A stretch of 13,708 bases of DNA from Hyphomicrobiales bacterium (GCA_027031305.1 JALVRJ010000228.1:1-13708); one strand, 5' to 3'. Shown: positions 1-6,853, counted from the stretch's first letter. Program-made: numbers and translations. Notes: generated by a model from the sequence alone, not told the origin.

Positions 1-1
1 C

Positions 2-430
2 GACTACGCCGACCCACCGCACCGCTTCGAGGCCGGCACGCCGCCCATCGTGCAGGCCATCGGTTTGGGCGAGGCCCTGAAGTTCATGGAGCGGGTGGGC
101 CGCGAGCGCATCGCCGCGCACGAGGCGCGGCTGCTGGAATATGCCACCGAGCGCCTCTCATCCATCGAGGGGCTGCGCATCATCGGCACGGCGAAGGAAA
201 AGGGCGCGCTCGTTTCCTTCGAGATGAAGGGCATTCACGCGCACGACATCTCGCAGGTGATCGACCGCTACGGGGTGGCGGTGCGCGCGGGCACACACTG
301 TGCGCAGCCCATCTTGCAGCGCTTCGGCGTTACCAGCACCTGTCGCGCCAGCTTCGCCATGTACAATACGATGGAAGAGGTGGACGCGCTGGCCGAAGCC
401 CTTGAAAAGGCGAAAATGTTCTTCATGTGA
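2..430 (+). CDS. sufS: Cysteine desulfurase SufS, C-terminal part (5' end outside window)
   Basis: This is the last 142 codons of a PLP-dependent class V aminotransferase-fold cysteine desulfurase. It takes sulfur from L-cysteine as a persulfide and feeds it to the cytosolic SUF scaffold. The frame is open from base 2, so the gene begins before the window. Two signatures identify the SufS/CsdA group: RFEAGTPP near the start (about bases 29-52), and RAGTHCAQP near base 285-310. The tgt codon at 299-301 in the latter is the expected persulfide-carrying cysteine. The end (ASFAMYNTMEEVDAL...) also matches the family. The sufT-like gene starts 36 bases after the stop, and sufA lies further on, so this is the distal end of a suf operon whose sufBCD genes are probably upstream. 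The assignment to SufS rather than CsdA rests on that context. Confidence 0.95.
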   Translation, partial: DYADPPHRFEAGTPPIVQAIGLGEALKFMERVGRERIAAHEARLLEYATERLSSIEGLRIIGTAKEKGALVSFEMKGIHAHDISQVIDRYGVAVRAGTHCAQPILQRFGVTSTCRASFAMYNTMEEVDALAEALEKAKMFFM

Positions 431-453
431 GATGTCGAGGAACGGGAACAAGC

Positions 454-458
454 GGGAG
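454..458 (+). promoter_or_regulatory. Ribosome binding site of the sufT-like gene
   Basis: GGGAG lies 8 bases before the ATG at 467. It supports that start, inside the 36-base gap after sufS. Confidence 0.6.
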
Positions 459-466
459 CTGTCGCC

Positions 467-1417
467 ATGAGCGAGGAAAAGAAAGCCGAACAGCGCCGCA
501 AGCTGAGTCCGGAAGAGCGCGAACAGATGAAGCGCGAACTCAAACGCCAGCTGCGCGCCTACGTTGACGCGCTGAAGGAGCAGATGCTGGGCACGAAAGA
601 CGAGGGCGAGTCCCCCGACCTCGACGAGGCCATGCAAAAGGCCGAGAAGGAGGTGGAAAAAAGGCTGGTGGCCGAGGCGGCGCAGGGGGATCCTATGGTG
701 GAGGAGGCGGCGCGCGTGCAGGCGCGGGCCCGGGCCGACGGGCAACCCGAGCGGCCGACGCAGACCCGGCGCTCCGGTCATGATGGCGTGATCCCGAAAT
801 TCTCCGCCTGGCGCCCCGCCGGCGCGGTGGGTGTAGAGGCTGAAGAGAAGGCGGAACCGGCAATGGATACGGAAGAGAATGCGACCGCGGTGGAAAAGGA
901 CGTGCTGAACGTGGCCAGCACGCTGGAGAAGGCCTCCGACACGTCCGGCAAAAAAGACGTGCAGAGCAGCGAGATCATTGGTGGCAAAGCCGCCAGCGGC
1001 AAGGCCAGCAGCGGTGAAAACGCCGGTGGCGAAGTGCGTCCCGAGAATGGTGAGCAACAGTTCATCGTGCCGGAGGAGGAGGCGGCGAAGTCGGCGCTTC
1101 CGCGCGAGGAGCTGGAGCGCATGACGCGTGATATCATCGCCGCGCTCAAGACCATCTACGACCCGGAGATCCCGGTGGATATCTACGAATTGGGGCTGAT
1201 TTATCGCATCGACATTGCCGATGACCGCACCGTGACCATCGACATGACGCTGACCGCACCGGGCTGTCCGGTGGCGGGTGACATGCCGGCCTGGGTGCAG
1301 AAGGCGGTGTCGGAGGTGGAGGGCGTCAACGACGTGAAGGTGAACCTCGTGTTCGACCCGCCATGGGACATGTCGCGCATGTCCGACGAGGCCAGGTTGG
1401 CGCTGAACATGTTTTGA
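467..1417 (+). CDS. sufT: SufT-like MIP18/DUF59 Fe-S assembly protein with a long charged N-terminal extension
   Basis: A 316-residue protein. Only the last third (about residues 210-316) is a recognisable MIP18 (DUF59) domain. It holds the DPEIPVDIYELGLIY motif beginning at Asp232 and the APGCP loop with Cys267. It ends in the VFDPPWDMSRMSDEAR segment typical of SufT in suf operons. SufT-type proteins help mature Fe-S proteins in the cytosol; the exact step is not settled. SufT proteins are commonly little more than the domain, near 100-180 residues, so about 200 residues are extra here. Residues 1-85 are very rich in Glu, Lys and Arg and look helical or coiled-coil. Residues 86-205 are a low-complexity, probably disordered linker containing GGKAASGKASSGENAGG. 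The reading frame runs cleanly through both parts with one plausible start, so this is a genuine fusion or extension rather than a misplaced start. It lies between sufS and sufA. Confidence 0.88.
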   Translation: MSEEKKAEQRRKLSPEEREQMKRELKRQLRAYVDALKEQMLGTKDEGESPDLDEAMQKAEKEVEKRLVAEAAQGDPMVEEAARVQARARADGQPERPTQTRRSGHDGVIPKFSAWRPAGAVGVEAEEKAEPAMDTEENATAVEKDVLNVASTLEKASDTSGKKDVQSSEIIGGKAASGKASSGENAGGEVRPENGEQQFIVPEEEAAKSALPREELERMTRDIIAALKTIYDPEIPVDIYELGLIYRIDIADDRTVTIDMTLTAPGCPVAGDMPAWVQKAVSEVEGVNDVKVNLVFDPPWDMSRMSDEARLALNMF

Positions 1418-1426
1418 GCCTTTCCC

Positions 1427-1506
1427 GTCACTCCGGCGCAAGCCGGGGTCTCGGGAAACAGGCTCATGAGGTTGCGGAGTGAGATTCCGGCTTTCGCCGG
1501 AATGAC
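1427..1506. repeat. Intergenic palindromic repeat (80 bases) between sufT and sufA
   Basis: Two 26-base arms, 1427-1452 and 1481-1506, are inverted copies with four mismatches. The left arm opens with GTCACTCCGGCGCAAGCCGG and the right arm closes with CCGGCTTTCGCCGGAATGAC. They flank a 28-base centre. RNA from either strand would fold into a long hairpin. The form (GTCATTCC-type ends around a CCGGC core) is like the short palindromic repeats scattered between genes of many proteobacteria. I see no second copy in this window, so repeat status rests on resemblance. It lies inside an apparent operon and could act as an mRNA-stabilising or attenuating hairpin between sufT and sufA. Confidence 0.75.
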
Positions 1507-1529
1507 GAAAGTATCCAATTTGCCGGAGA

Positions 1530-1535
1530 AAGGAG
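1530..1535 (+). promoter_or_regulatory. Ribosome binding site of sufA, decides the start
   Basis: AAGGAG lies 5 bases before the ATG at 1541. It favours that start over an in-frame upstream start at 1466, which would put the palindromic repeat into the coding region, and over the next ATG at 1550. Confidence 0.7.
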
Positions 1536-1540
1536 CGACA

Positions 1541-1918
1541 ATGAACGGAATGCCCATTCTGAAACTCACCGGGGCGGCGGTGCAGCGCATCCGCCAGTTG
1601 CGGGAAAAGTCCGGCAAGCCGGAGGCGGGCTTGCGCGTGTCGCTGAAGGAGGGTGGTTGCGCGGGCTATGAATATGACATGCAGTGGGCCGAGGAGCCCA
1701 AGCCTGGCGATGACGTGGTGGAGCAAGACGGGGTGAAGGTTTATGTCGACCCTTCGGCCTTGCTCTACCTGCTTGGCTCGACGATGGACTACAAGGAAGA
1801 CAAGCTGAAGGCCGGGTTCGTCTTCGACAATCCGAACCAGATTTCCGCCTGCGGCTGTGGCGAATCGGTGCAGTTGAAACCGGTGGATCCGGACGTGGTG
1901 GCGAAAATTCACGGCTGA
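1541..1918 (+). CDS. sufA: SufA/IscA-type Fe-S carrier protein (HesB family)
   Basis: A 125-residue A-type carrier that binds an Fe-S cluster made on the SUF scaffold and passes it to client apoproteins in the cytosol. The three conserved cysteines are present: Cys40 in GGCAGYEYDM, and Cys104 and Cys106 in CGCGES. The length is normal for the family. The start at 1541 is chosen for its AAGGAG; the longer frame beginning at 1466 would translate the palindromic repeat and adds nothing conserved. It is the last gene of the suf cluster and follows sufT by 123 bases, a gap filled mostly by that repeat. IscA and ErpA are close relatives; the name SufA comes from the neighbours sufS and sufT. Confidence 0.93.
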   Translation: MNGMPILKLTGAAVQRIRQLREKSGKPEAGLRVSLKEGGCAGYEYDMQWAEEPKPGDDVVEQDGVKVYVDPSALLYLLGSTMDYKEDKLKAGFVFDNPNQISACGCGESVQLKPVDPDVVAKIHG

Positions 1919-1931
1919 GCTATTCATCGCC

Positions 1932-1974
1932 GAAAGGCATACGAGGCCATTCGACGTGGCTTATTCGCCTTTTT
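1932..1974 (+). terminator. Possible intrinsic terminator of the suf operon
   Basis: Fourteen bases after the sufA stop there is a nested hairpin. The outer stem is GAAAGGC (1932-1938) with GCCTTTT (1967-1973). The inner stem is AGGCCA (1944-1949) with TGGCTT (1957-1962). It ends in a run of five T at 1970-1974. The T-run partly overlaps the outer stem and both stems contain wobble pairs, so this is only moderately convincing. Confidence 0.4.
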
Positions 1975-1986
1975 CCACGCTGTTTT

Positions 1987-2014
1987 TTGCGCTCCCCCGA
2001 TTTTTCGGTAGTAT
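1987..2014 (+). promoter_or_regulatory. Possible sigma-70-type promoter for the H3TH membrane protein gene
   Basis: TTGCGC (1987-1992) and TAGTAT (2009-2014) are 16 bases apart in the A/T-rich part of the 185-base gap after sufA. Each matches the consensus only partly (3 and 4 of 6). A transcript from here would carry a leader of about 80 bases. That leader contains a small hairpin at 2068-2082, CCGCTT-CGG-AAGCGG. Confidence 0.3.
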
Positions 2015-2089
2015 TGTGCCTTGAGCCACGCAGGGGCGAAGGCTTCCGGGAATTCTTCATGGCCGTTCCGCTTCGGAAGCGGCGTCAAC

Positions 2090-2097
2090 GGGGGAGG
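2090..2097 (+). promoter_or_regulatory. Strong ribosome binding site, decides the start of the H3TH protein
   Basis: GGGGGAGG lies 6 bases before the ATG at 2104. It selects that codon over in-frame ATG codons further upstream at 2059 and 1987, whose added residues would be charged and put in front of the membrane segment. Confidence 0.7.
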
Positions 2098-2103
2098 CAC
2101 GAG

Positions 2104-2976
2104 ATGCTGCATCATGTTCTGGAAATTCTGGTCTGGCTGTTGCTGGCGTTCATCGTCGGCGCGCTGTTCGGCTGCGTGTTGCGCAAGCTGCTGACGGGCG
2201 GGCGCGGCGAGACGGTCGGCCGCACCGGGACCACTGGCGGAACCATGGCGGCCGGGCTGGGTGCTGCGGGCGCGGCCACGATGGGCGCCAGCGCGGCGGG
2301 GAAGGCGAAACCCGAGGCCGAAGGAGCCGTGAAGCGGGAAGCGCCCGCCGCCGTGACCAAGGAAAAGAAGGCCGAAGAGGCGAAAGAGGCGCCTTCGACC
2401 GCCCAGGGGCTGATGAGTGCTTCGGAATCAGCGGCCAGTGCCATGCCCGCGAGGGAGGCCGGAGCAAAGGCCGATGAGGCGAAGAAAGCTGCGGCCGGGG
2501 ATGATGCGAAGGAGACGCCCGCCACAGCGCAGGGCCTGATGGGCGCGCCGGAGTCCGCGCCCCGGGCCGAGGCCGGGGACAAGGCGGAAGCGGCCGCGGA
2601 AGCCGGCGGGGGTTCGGACGACAAATGGAAGGTGCCCGTGGTGGGGCTGAAGGAGCCTGTCGCCGGAGAGCCGGACAACCTGGAAATGATTTCCGGCATT
2701 GGCCCGAAGCTGGCCTCGATGCTGCATGAGATGGGCATTTACTACTTCGCCCAGATCGCCCGTTGGACGGACGAGATCATCGAGGAAGTGGACGACAAGT
2801 TACGCTTCAAGGGACGCATCAAGCGCGATGAATGGGTGCGCCAGGCGAAACTGCTGGCCGAGGGCAAGATGGAGCAGTTCGAGCGCGAATACGGCTCTGG
2901 CGGGCTCAAGGACAAGTCCGGCAAGACCCAGTCCGGCACGCGCACGCGCAGGTCGGTCAAGAAAACGAAGGACTGA
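2104..2976 (+). CDS. Membrane-anchored protein with C-terminal H3TH (helix-3-turn-helix) domain
   Basis: A 290-residue protein in three parts. Residues 5-26 form one hydrophobic membrane segment (LEILVWLLLAFIVGALFG). Residues about 35-185 are Ala/Glu/Lys-rich and low-complexity, probably disordered. They contain a duplicated unit: AKEAPSTAQGLMSASESA and AKETPATAQGLMGAPESA, 42 residues apart (bases 2380 and 2506). Residues 191-254 (DNLEMISGIGPKLASMLHEM onward, through FKGRIKRDEWVRQAKLLAEG) match the helix-hairpin-helix-like domain of COG3743, labelled a predicted 5' DNA nuclease or H3TH domain. The same domain occurs in alphaproteobacteria fused to other proteins, including the NuoE subunit. 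No nuclease catalytic residues are visible, so the domain may bind DNA or protein only. The tail (about 255-290) is basic. The gene stands alone between the suf operon and proS. Function is unknown; the layout suggests a membrane tether for a DNA-binding or protein-binding head in the cytosol. Confidence 0.85.
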   Translation: MLHHVLEILVWLLLAFIVGALFGCVLRKLLTGGRGETVGRTGTTGGTMAAGLGAAGAATMGASAAGKAKPEAEGAVKREAPAAVTKEKKAEEAKEAPSTAQGLMSASESAASAMPAREAGAKADEAKKAAAGDDAKETPATAQGLMGAPESAPRAEAGDKAEAAAEAGGGSDDKWKVPVVGLKEPVAGEPDNLEMISGIGPKLASMLHEMGIYYFAQIARWTDEIIEEVDDKLRFKGRIKRDEWVRQAKLLAEGKMEQFEREYGSGGLKDKSGKTQSGTRTRRSVKKTKD

Positions 2977-3009
2977 CACCGGCGCAAGATGCGCATGTGA
3001 ATGAGGGGA

Positions 3010-3174
3010 CTAGGGTCTGGACTCAATAAATCCAACGCGCCAGCGACATTTTCGCTGCATCTCGCAGGCCTTTCGCCCTTGGAAATAGCGCTGCTATTCC
3101 CTGCGGACGAAAGACCAGCGATATTTTGCGAAAAAGCCGCTGGCATCATTGTCTTTATTGAGACCAGACCCTAG
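3010..3174. mobile_element. MITE-like palindromic miniature element with TA-flanked terminal inverted repeats
   Basis: A 165-base non-coding element. The ends 3010-3030 and 3154-3174 are inverted copies matching at 20 of 21 bases: CTAGGGTCTGG at the left, CCAGACCCTAG at the right. The outermost dinucleotide inside CTAG is TA at both ends (3011-3012 and 3172-3173), as expected for the TA target duplication of IS630/Tc1-type elements. Inside the ends, 3039-3075 and 3108-3144 pair as a second inverted repeat at 29 of 37 bases. The 32-base centre also folds (GGAAATAGC against GCTATTCC). The whole element is thus one long imperfect hairpin. It has no reading frame of its own and would need a transposase in trans. 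The IS630/Tc1 link is inference from TA and the ends only. No second copy is in the window. Confidence 0.8.
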
Positions 3175-3210
3175 GGCGCCGTGGCATGGGTCGCGGCGCC
3201 TTTTCCTTTT
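3175..3210 (+). terminator. Intrinsic terminator downstream of the palindromic element
   Basis: GGCGCC (3175-3180) pairs with GGCGCC (3195-3200). The stem extends by G-C and T-G pairs (3181-3182 with 3193-3194) around a 10-base loop. TTTTCCTTTT follows at 3201-3210. This is the clearest terminator in the window. It is oriented to end transcripts of the H3TH gene, although the miniature element now separates the two by almost 200 bases. Confidence 0.75.
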
Positions 3211-3237
3211 GTCTTGTCCGGCGTTTTGCCGTAATAC
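3209..3237 (+). promoter_or_regulatory. Possible promoter of proS
   Basis: TTGTCT (3209-3214) and TAATAC (3232-3237) are 17 bases apart, directly after the terminator and about 50 bases before the proS start. The -35 match is fair (4 of 6) and the -10 match weak (3 of 6). A promoter is expected here because the terminator isolates proS from upstream genes. Confidence 0.35.
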
Positions 3238-3246
3238 CGGGCAAAA
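3224..3246. promoter_or_regulatory. Perfect inverted repeat over the putative proS promoter
   Basis: TTTTGCC (3224-3230) and GGCAAAA (3240-3246) form a perfect 7-base dyad with a 9-base spacer, covering the candidate -10 region. It could be a repressor operator on DNA or a hairpin in the leader RNA. A competing smaller hairpin, CGGC-GTTTT-GCCG, overlaps its left half. No regulator is identified. Confidence 0.45.
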
Positions 3247-3288
3247 TGATCACTGGAGTTGATTCATCAGTCAGGGAGCCAGAAGGGT

Positions 3289-4635
3289 ATGCGCCTGAGC
3301 CGTTTTTTCCTGCCCGTGTTGCGCGAGGATCCGAAGGAGGCGGAAATCGTCTCGCACAGGCTGATGCTGCGCACGGGCATGATCCGGCAGGAAGCGGCGG
3401 GGATCTATTCGTGGTTGCCGCTGGGCTTTCGCGTGCTGAAGAAGATCGAGAACATCGTGCGCCGCGAGCAGGATCGCACGGGTGCCATCGAGATGCTCAT
3501 GCCCACCATCCAGCCGGCCGAGCTGTGGAAGCGCTCGGGGCGCTACGACGACTACGGCAAGGAGATGCTGCGGATTTCCGACCGCAAGGAACACGAGCTG
3601 CTCTATGGTCCCACCAATGAGGAGATGGTCACCGACATCGTGGCGCGCTCCGTGCAGTCCTACAAGCAGCTGCCGCTGAACCTGTATCATATCCAGTGGA
3701 AGTTCCGCGACGAGATCCGGCCGCGCTTCGGCGTCATGCGCGGGCGCGAGTTCCTGATGAAGGACGCCTATTCCTTCGATCTGACGCGTGAGGACGGCGA
3801 ACATGCCTACAACAAGATGTTCGTGGCGTATCTTCGCACCTACGCGGCCATGGGGCTGAAGGCCATCCCCATGCGGGCGGAAACCGGGCCGATCGGCGGC
3901 AACCTCAGCCACGAGTTCCTCATCCTGGCCGAAACGGGCGAATCGCAGGTGTATTTCGACGCCGCCTTCCATGACAAGGACTGGAGCAGTTTCGAGCTGG
4001 ACTACGACGACCGCGCGGCGGTGGCGAAGGTGGTGGAGGAGTTCACCTCCATGTATGCCGCCACGGAAGAGATGCACGATGCGGAACGCTTCGAGAGAGA
4101 GGTGCCGGAGGAACGCCGCATTTCCGGCCGCGGCATCGAGGTGGGGCACATCTTCTTCTTCGGTGACAAGTATTCGAAACCGCTGGGAGCGAAAGTGCTT
4201 GGCCCGGATGGCGGGGAGCATTACCTGCAATCGGGCTCCTACGGCATCGGCGTCTCGCGGCTGGTGGGCGCCATCATCGAGGCCAGCCACGATGACGCCG
4301 GCATCATCTGGCCGGAGCCGGTGGCTCCTTTCCAGGTGGGGCTCATCAACCTGCGGACGGGCGACGAGGCCAGCGACGCGGCGTGCGAGAAGATCCATCA
4401 GGAACTGGAGAACGCCGGCGTCGAGGTGCTTCATGACGACACGGGCGATCGCGCCGGGGAGAAATTCACGCGCATGGATCTCATCGGCCTGCCATGGCAG
4501 GTGATCGTCGGGCCGCGCGGGCTGAAGGAGGGCGTGGTGGAAGTGAAGCGCCGCGCCAGTGGCGAACGCGAAACCGTGCCGCTGGAGAACGTGGTGGAAT
4601 GGTTGCGCCAGCGGCTGGGATCTGGCGTGGCCTGA
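3289..4635 (+). CDS. proS: Prolyl-tRNA synthetase, short form without the editing insertion
   Basis: A 448-residue class II aminoacyl-tRNA synthetase that charges tRNA-Pro in the cytosol. It begins [19 protein letters not shown], as alphaproteobacterial ProS proteins do. Motifs: TNEE at 109-112; motif 2 from Phe139 ([20 protein letters not shown]); motif 3 at 316-324 (GSYGIGVSR). The C-terminal anticodon-binding domain starts near residue 350. The distance between motifs 2 and 3 leaves no room for the roughly 180-residue INS editing domain found in E. coli-type ProRS of about 570 residues. Short-form enzymes of this type are known in alphaproteobacteria and depend on separate deacylases to clear Ala-tRNA-Pro; none is in this window. 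The start at 3289 has GGGAG 10 bases upstream. An in-frame TTG at 3259 would add ten unconserved residues. lolC follows after 42 bases, a likely operon. Confidence 0.95.
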   Translation: MRLSRFFLPVLREDPKEAEIVSHRLMLRTGMIRQEAAGIYSWLPLGFRVLKKIENIVRREQDRTGAIEMLMPTIQPAELWKRSGRYDDYGKEMLRISDRKEHELLYGPTNEEMVTDIVARSVQSYKQLPLNLYHIQWKFRDEIRPRFGVMRGREFLMKDAYSFDLTREDGEHAYNKMFVAYLRTYAAMGLKAIPMRAETGPIGGNLSHEFLILAETGESQVYFDAAFHDKDWSSFELDYDDRAAVAKVVEEFTSMYAATEEMHDAERFEREVPEERRISGRGIEVGHIFFFGDKYSKPLGAKVLGPDGGEHYLQSGSYGIGVSRLVGAIIEASHDDAGIIWPEPVAPFQVGLINLRTGDEASDAACEKIHQELENAGVEVLHDDTGDRAGEKFTRMDLIGLPWQVIVGPRGLKEGVVEVKRRASGERETVPLENVVEWLRQRLGSGVA

Positions 4636-4677
4636 GCCGGGCGCGGGAGAGAGGATCCGGGGGCGGAAGCAGGCGAC

Positions 4678-6015
4678 ATGAACGAACCGGCAAGGCCGAA
4701 AGGCGCCAGCGTCAACAACCCCGGCGCGGACAGCGCGTCCACCGCCGCGGAGAGGCTGGACACGCGCCCGTTCTCGCGCTGGGAGCGCCTGATTTCCCTG
4801 CGCTATCTGCGCGCCCGGCGCAAGGAGAGTTTCATCTCGGTCATTTCCATCTTCTCGTTCCTCGGCATCATGCTGGGCGTCGCCACGCTCATCGTGGTCA
4901 TGGCGGTGATGAACGGTTTCCGGGCGGAGCTGATCCGCAAGATCCTCGGTTTCGCCGGCCACGTGGCCATCTACCATGACGATCTTTCGCCCATATTCGA
5001 CTTCGAGGAACTGGGTGAACGGCTGAAGAAGATCAAGGGGGTGGTGGAGGTGACGCCCTTCGTGGAGGGGCAGGTGATGCTGACCACGCAAAAGGCGGCC
5101 AGCGGCGTGCGGGTGCGCGGTGTGCGCGAGGCCGATCTGAAGCGCGTCAAGGGTATCGCCAACGACAAGCTGCGCGGCTCGCTGGACGGGTTCGACGAGA
5201 AGGAAGGCGTGGCGGTGGGCTATCGGCTGGCGTGGAAGCACGGGGTGGACATCGGCCAGAACATCACCCTCATCGCACCGGAGGGAGAGGAAACCCCCTT
5301 CGGCGTCACGCCACGCATACAGGATTTTCCGGTGCTGGCCATCTTCGACAGCGGCATGAGCCTGTATGACGCCAACTTCGTCTACATGCCGCTGAAGGCC
5401 GCGATGGACTATTTCAACACGGAAGGTGGCGTTACCGGCATCGAACTGAAGGTGCGCGAGCCGGACAGGGTGGAGGATATCGAAAAGCTGCTGGTGCGGG
5501 CGCTGCCACCGGGCTTTCGCATCATCACCTGGAAACGCGCCAACGAAACCTTCTTCTCGGCGCTGGAGGTGGAACGCACGGTGATGTTCATCATCCTCAC
5601 GCTCATCATCCTGGTGGCGGCCATGAACATCATCTCCGGCCTCATCATGCTGGTGAAGGACAAGTCCGGCGATATCGCCATCCTGCGCACCATGGGGGCC
5701 TCGCGCGGCTCGATCCTGCGCATCTTCTTCATGACGGGCGCGGCCATCGGCATCGCCGGCACCATCGCCGGGGTGGTGCTGGGGGTGGTGGTGGCGCTGA
5801 ACGTCGAGAACATCCGCCAGTTCCTGATGTGGGCCACGGGCATGGAGCTGTTTCCGGCGAAGCTGTATTACCTGAGCAAGCTGCCGGCGCAGCTGGACTG
5901 GGGGCAGGTGCTGGGCATCGCCGCCTTCTCGCTGGCGTTGTCGTTCCTGGCGACCATCTATCCGGCCTGGCGCGCGGCCAGCCTGGACCCGGTGGAGGCG
6001 CTGCGCCATGAGTGA
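4678..6015 (+). CDS. lolC: Lipoprotein-releasing ABC transporter permease (LolC/LolE family)
   Basis: A 445-residue inner-membrane permease that, with the LolD ATPase, extracts outer-membrane lipoproteins from the inner membrane and hands them to LolA. It has the MacB/Lol topology: membrane segment 1 at about 52-78 ([20 protein letters not shown]); a large periplasmic domain at about 80-298; then three segments near 301-327, 345-376 and 412-435. It ends in the FtsX-type signature [18 protein letters not shown]. Only one such gene is seen, as in lineages with a single LolC/E-type (LolF) permease acting as a homodimer instead of the E. coli LolC-LolE pair. About 30 polar residues precede the conserved [17 protein letters not shown], a little longer than usual; GGAAG at 4665-4669 supports the start. 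Its last 8 bases overlap lolD. Confidence 0.93.
   Translation: MNEPARPKGASVNNPGADSASTAAERLDTRPFSRWERLISLRYLRARRKESFISVISIFSFLGIMLGVATLIVVMAVMNGFRAELIRKILGFAGHVAIYHDDLSPIFDFEELGERLKKIKGVVEVTPFVEGQVMLTTQKAASGVRVRGVREADLKRVKGIANDKLRGSLDGFDEKEGVAVGYRLAWKHGVDIGQNITLIAPEGEETPFGVTPRIQDFPVLAIFDSGMSLYDANFVYMPLKAAMDYFNTEGGVTGIELKVREPDRVEDIEKLLVRALPPGFRIITWKRANETFFSALEVERTVMFIILTLIILVAAMNIISGLIMLVKDKSGDIAILRTMGASRGSILRIFFMTGAAIGIAGTIAGVVLGVVVALNVENIRQFLMWATGMELFPAKLYYLSKLPAQLDWGQVLGIAAFSLALSFLATIYPAWRAASLDPVEALRHE
5991..5998 (+). promoter_or_regulatory. Ribosome binding site of lolD inside lolC
   Basis: GGTGGAGG, within the lolC coding end, lies 9 bases before the ATG at 6008. This supports translational coupling and the 6008 start over the in-frame ATG at 6017. 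Confidence 0.55.
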
Positions 6016-6778
6016 GATGAACATCGCGGATGAAACGAGGGCGCCCGAGGTGGCAAGGGGCCAGGGGCTGGCGCCAGCCCTGGAACTGAGGAAGATCTCC
6101 CGCGTCTATCAGCAGGGACGCAAGAAGCTGGTGGTGTTCCGCGAGCTGGACTTCACGTTGCCGTCGGGAGAGATCACGGCGCTGGTGGGCCCTTCGGGGG
6201 CGGGCAAGTCGTCGCTGCTGCATATCGCCGGGCTACTGGAAAAACCGACCAGCGGCGAGGTGCACATCGCCGGGGTGAATTGTTCGGCGCTGGACGACAT
6301 CGCCCGCACGCGCATTCGCCGCTTTGGCATTGGCTTCATCTACCAATTTCACCATCTGCTGCCCGAGTTCACGGCGGAGGAAAACGTCATCCTGCCACAG
6401 GTGATGGCCGGCAAGAGCCGGAAGCAGGCGCGGGAGCGCGCCCACATGCTGCTGGAATCACTGGGGCTGAAGGATAGGATGAAGCACATTCCCTCGGAGC
6501 TTTCCGGCGGCGAACAGCAGCGCGTGGCCATCGCCCGGGCGCTGGCCAACGAGCCATTGCTGTTGCTGGCAGACGAGCCCACCGGCAACCTGGACCCGGA
6601 CACGGCCGCGCGCGTGCATGAACTGCTGCTGGATCTCATTCGCGCCGAGGGGCTGGCGGCGCTCATCGCCACGCACAACATGGAGCTGGCCGCGCTCATG
6701 CACCGCGTGGTGCACCTGCACCACGGCCGGTTGCGCGAAGCGCCGGGCGGCATTGGGGCGCCGGCGCTGCGCACCTGA
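6008..6778 (+). CDS. lolD: Lipoprotein-releasing ABC transporter ATP-binding protein LolD
   Basis: A 256-residue ABC ATPase that powers lipoprotein release at the inner membrane with the LolC-type permease encoded just before it. All nucleotide-binding motifs are intact: Walker A GPSGAGKS at 61-68, Q-loop Gln113, signature [15 protein letters not shown] at 165-179, Walker B LLLLADEP at 184-191 with catalytic Glu190, and the switch His223 in ATHN. The family (LolD/MacB/FtsE) is distinguished here by the 8-base overlap with lolC. The first 25 residues are a variable polar stretch, and the start could equally be the ATG at 6017. No terminator is obvious after the stop, so read-through into the YARHG gene 118 bases downstream is possible. 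Confidence 0.95.
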   Translation: MSEMNIADETRAPEVARGQGLAPALELRKISRVYQQGRKKLVVFRELDFTLPSGEITALVGPSGAGKSSLLHIAGLLEKPTSGEVHIAGVNCSALDDIARTRIRRFGIGFIYQFHHLLPEFTAEENVILPQVMAGKSRKQARERAHMLLESLGLKDRMKHIPSELSGGEQQRVAIARALANEPLLLLADEPTGNLDPDTAARVHELLLDLIRAEGLAALIATHNMELAALMHRVVHLHHGRLREAPGGIGAPALRT

Positions 6779-6853
6779 TCCACTCGCGGTTATTCCTGCG
6801 CATGGGCAAGGCAAGTCGTTCCAGCTCATGGAATGGACGGATCGCGGCTCCCA

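Noticed and set aside
1427..1506. The palindromic repeat as a CRISPR or rho-independent terminator
   Set aside because: There is only one inverted pair and no repeat-spacer series. No T-run follows either arm.
158..1927. A 589-codon minus-strand frame across sufS, sufT and sufA
   Set aside because: It is antisense to three recognised genes, and its product is His/Arg/Leu-rich and domainless.
3271..6024. A 917-codon open frame on the minus strand across proS and lolC
   Set aside because: It lies antisense to two clear, motif-bearing genes. Its product is rich in His, Arg, Gln and Asp without any family pattern. Long stop-free antisense frames are common in GC-rich coding DNA.
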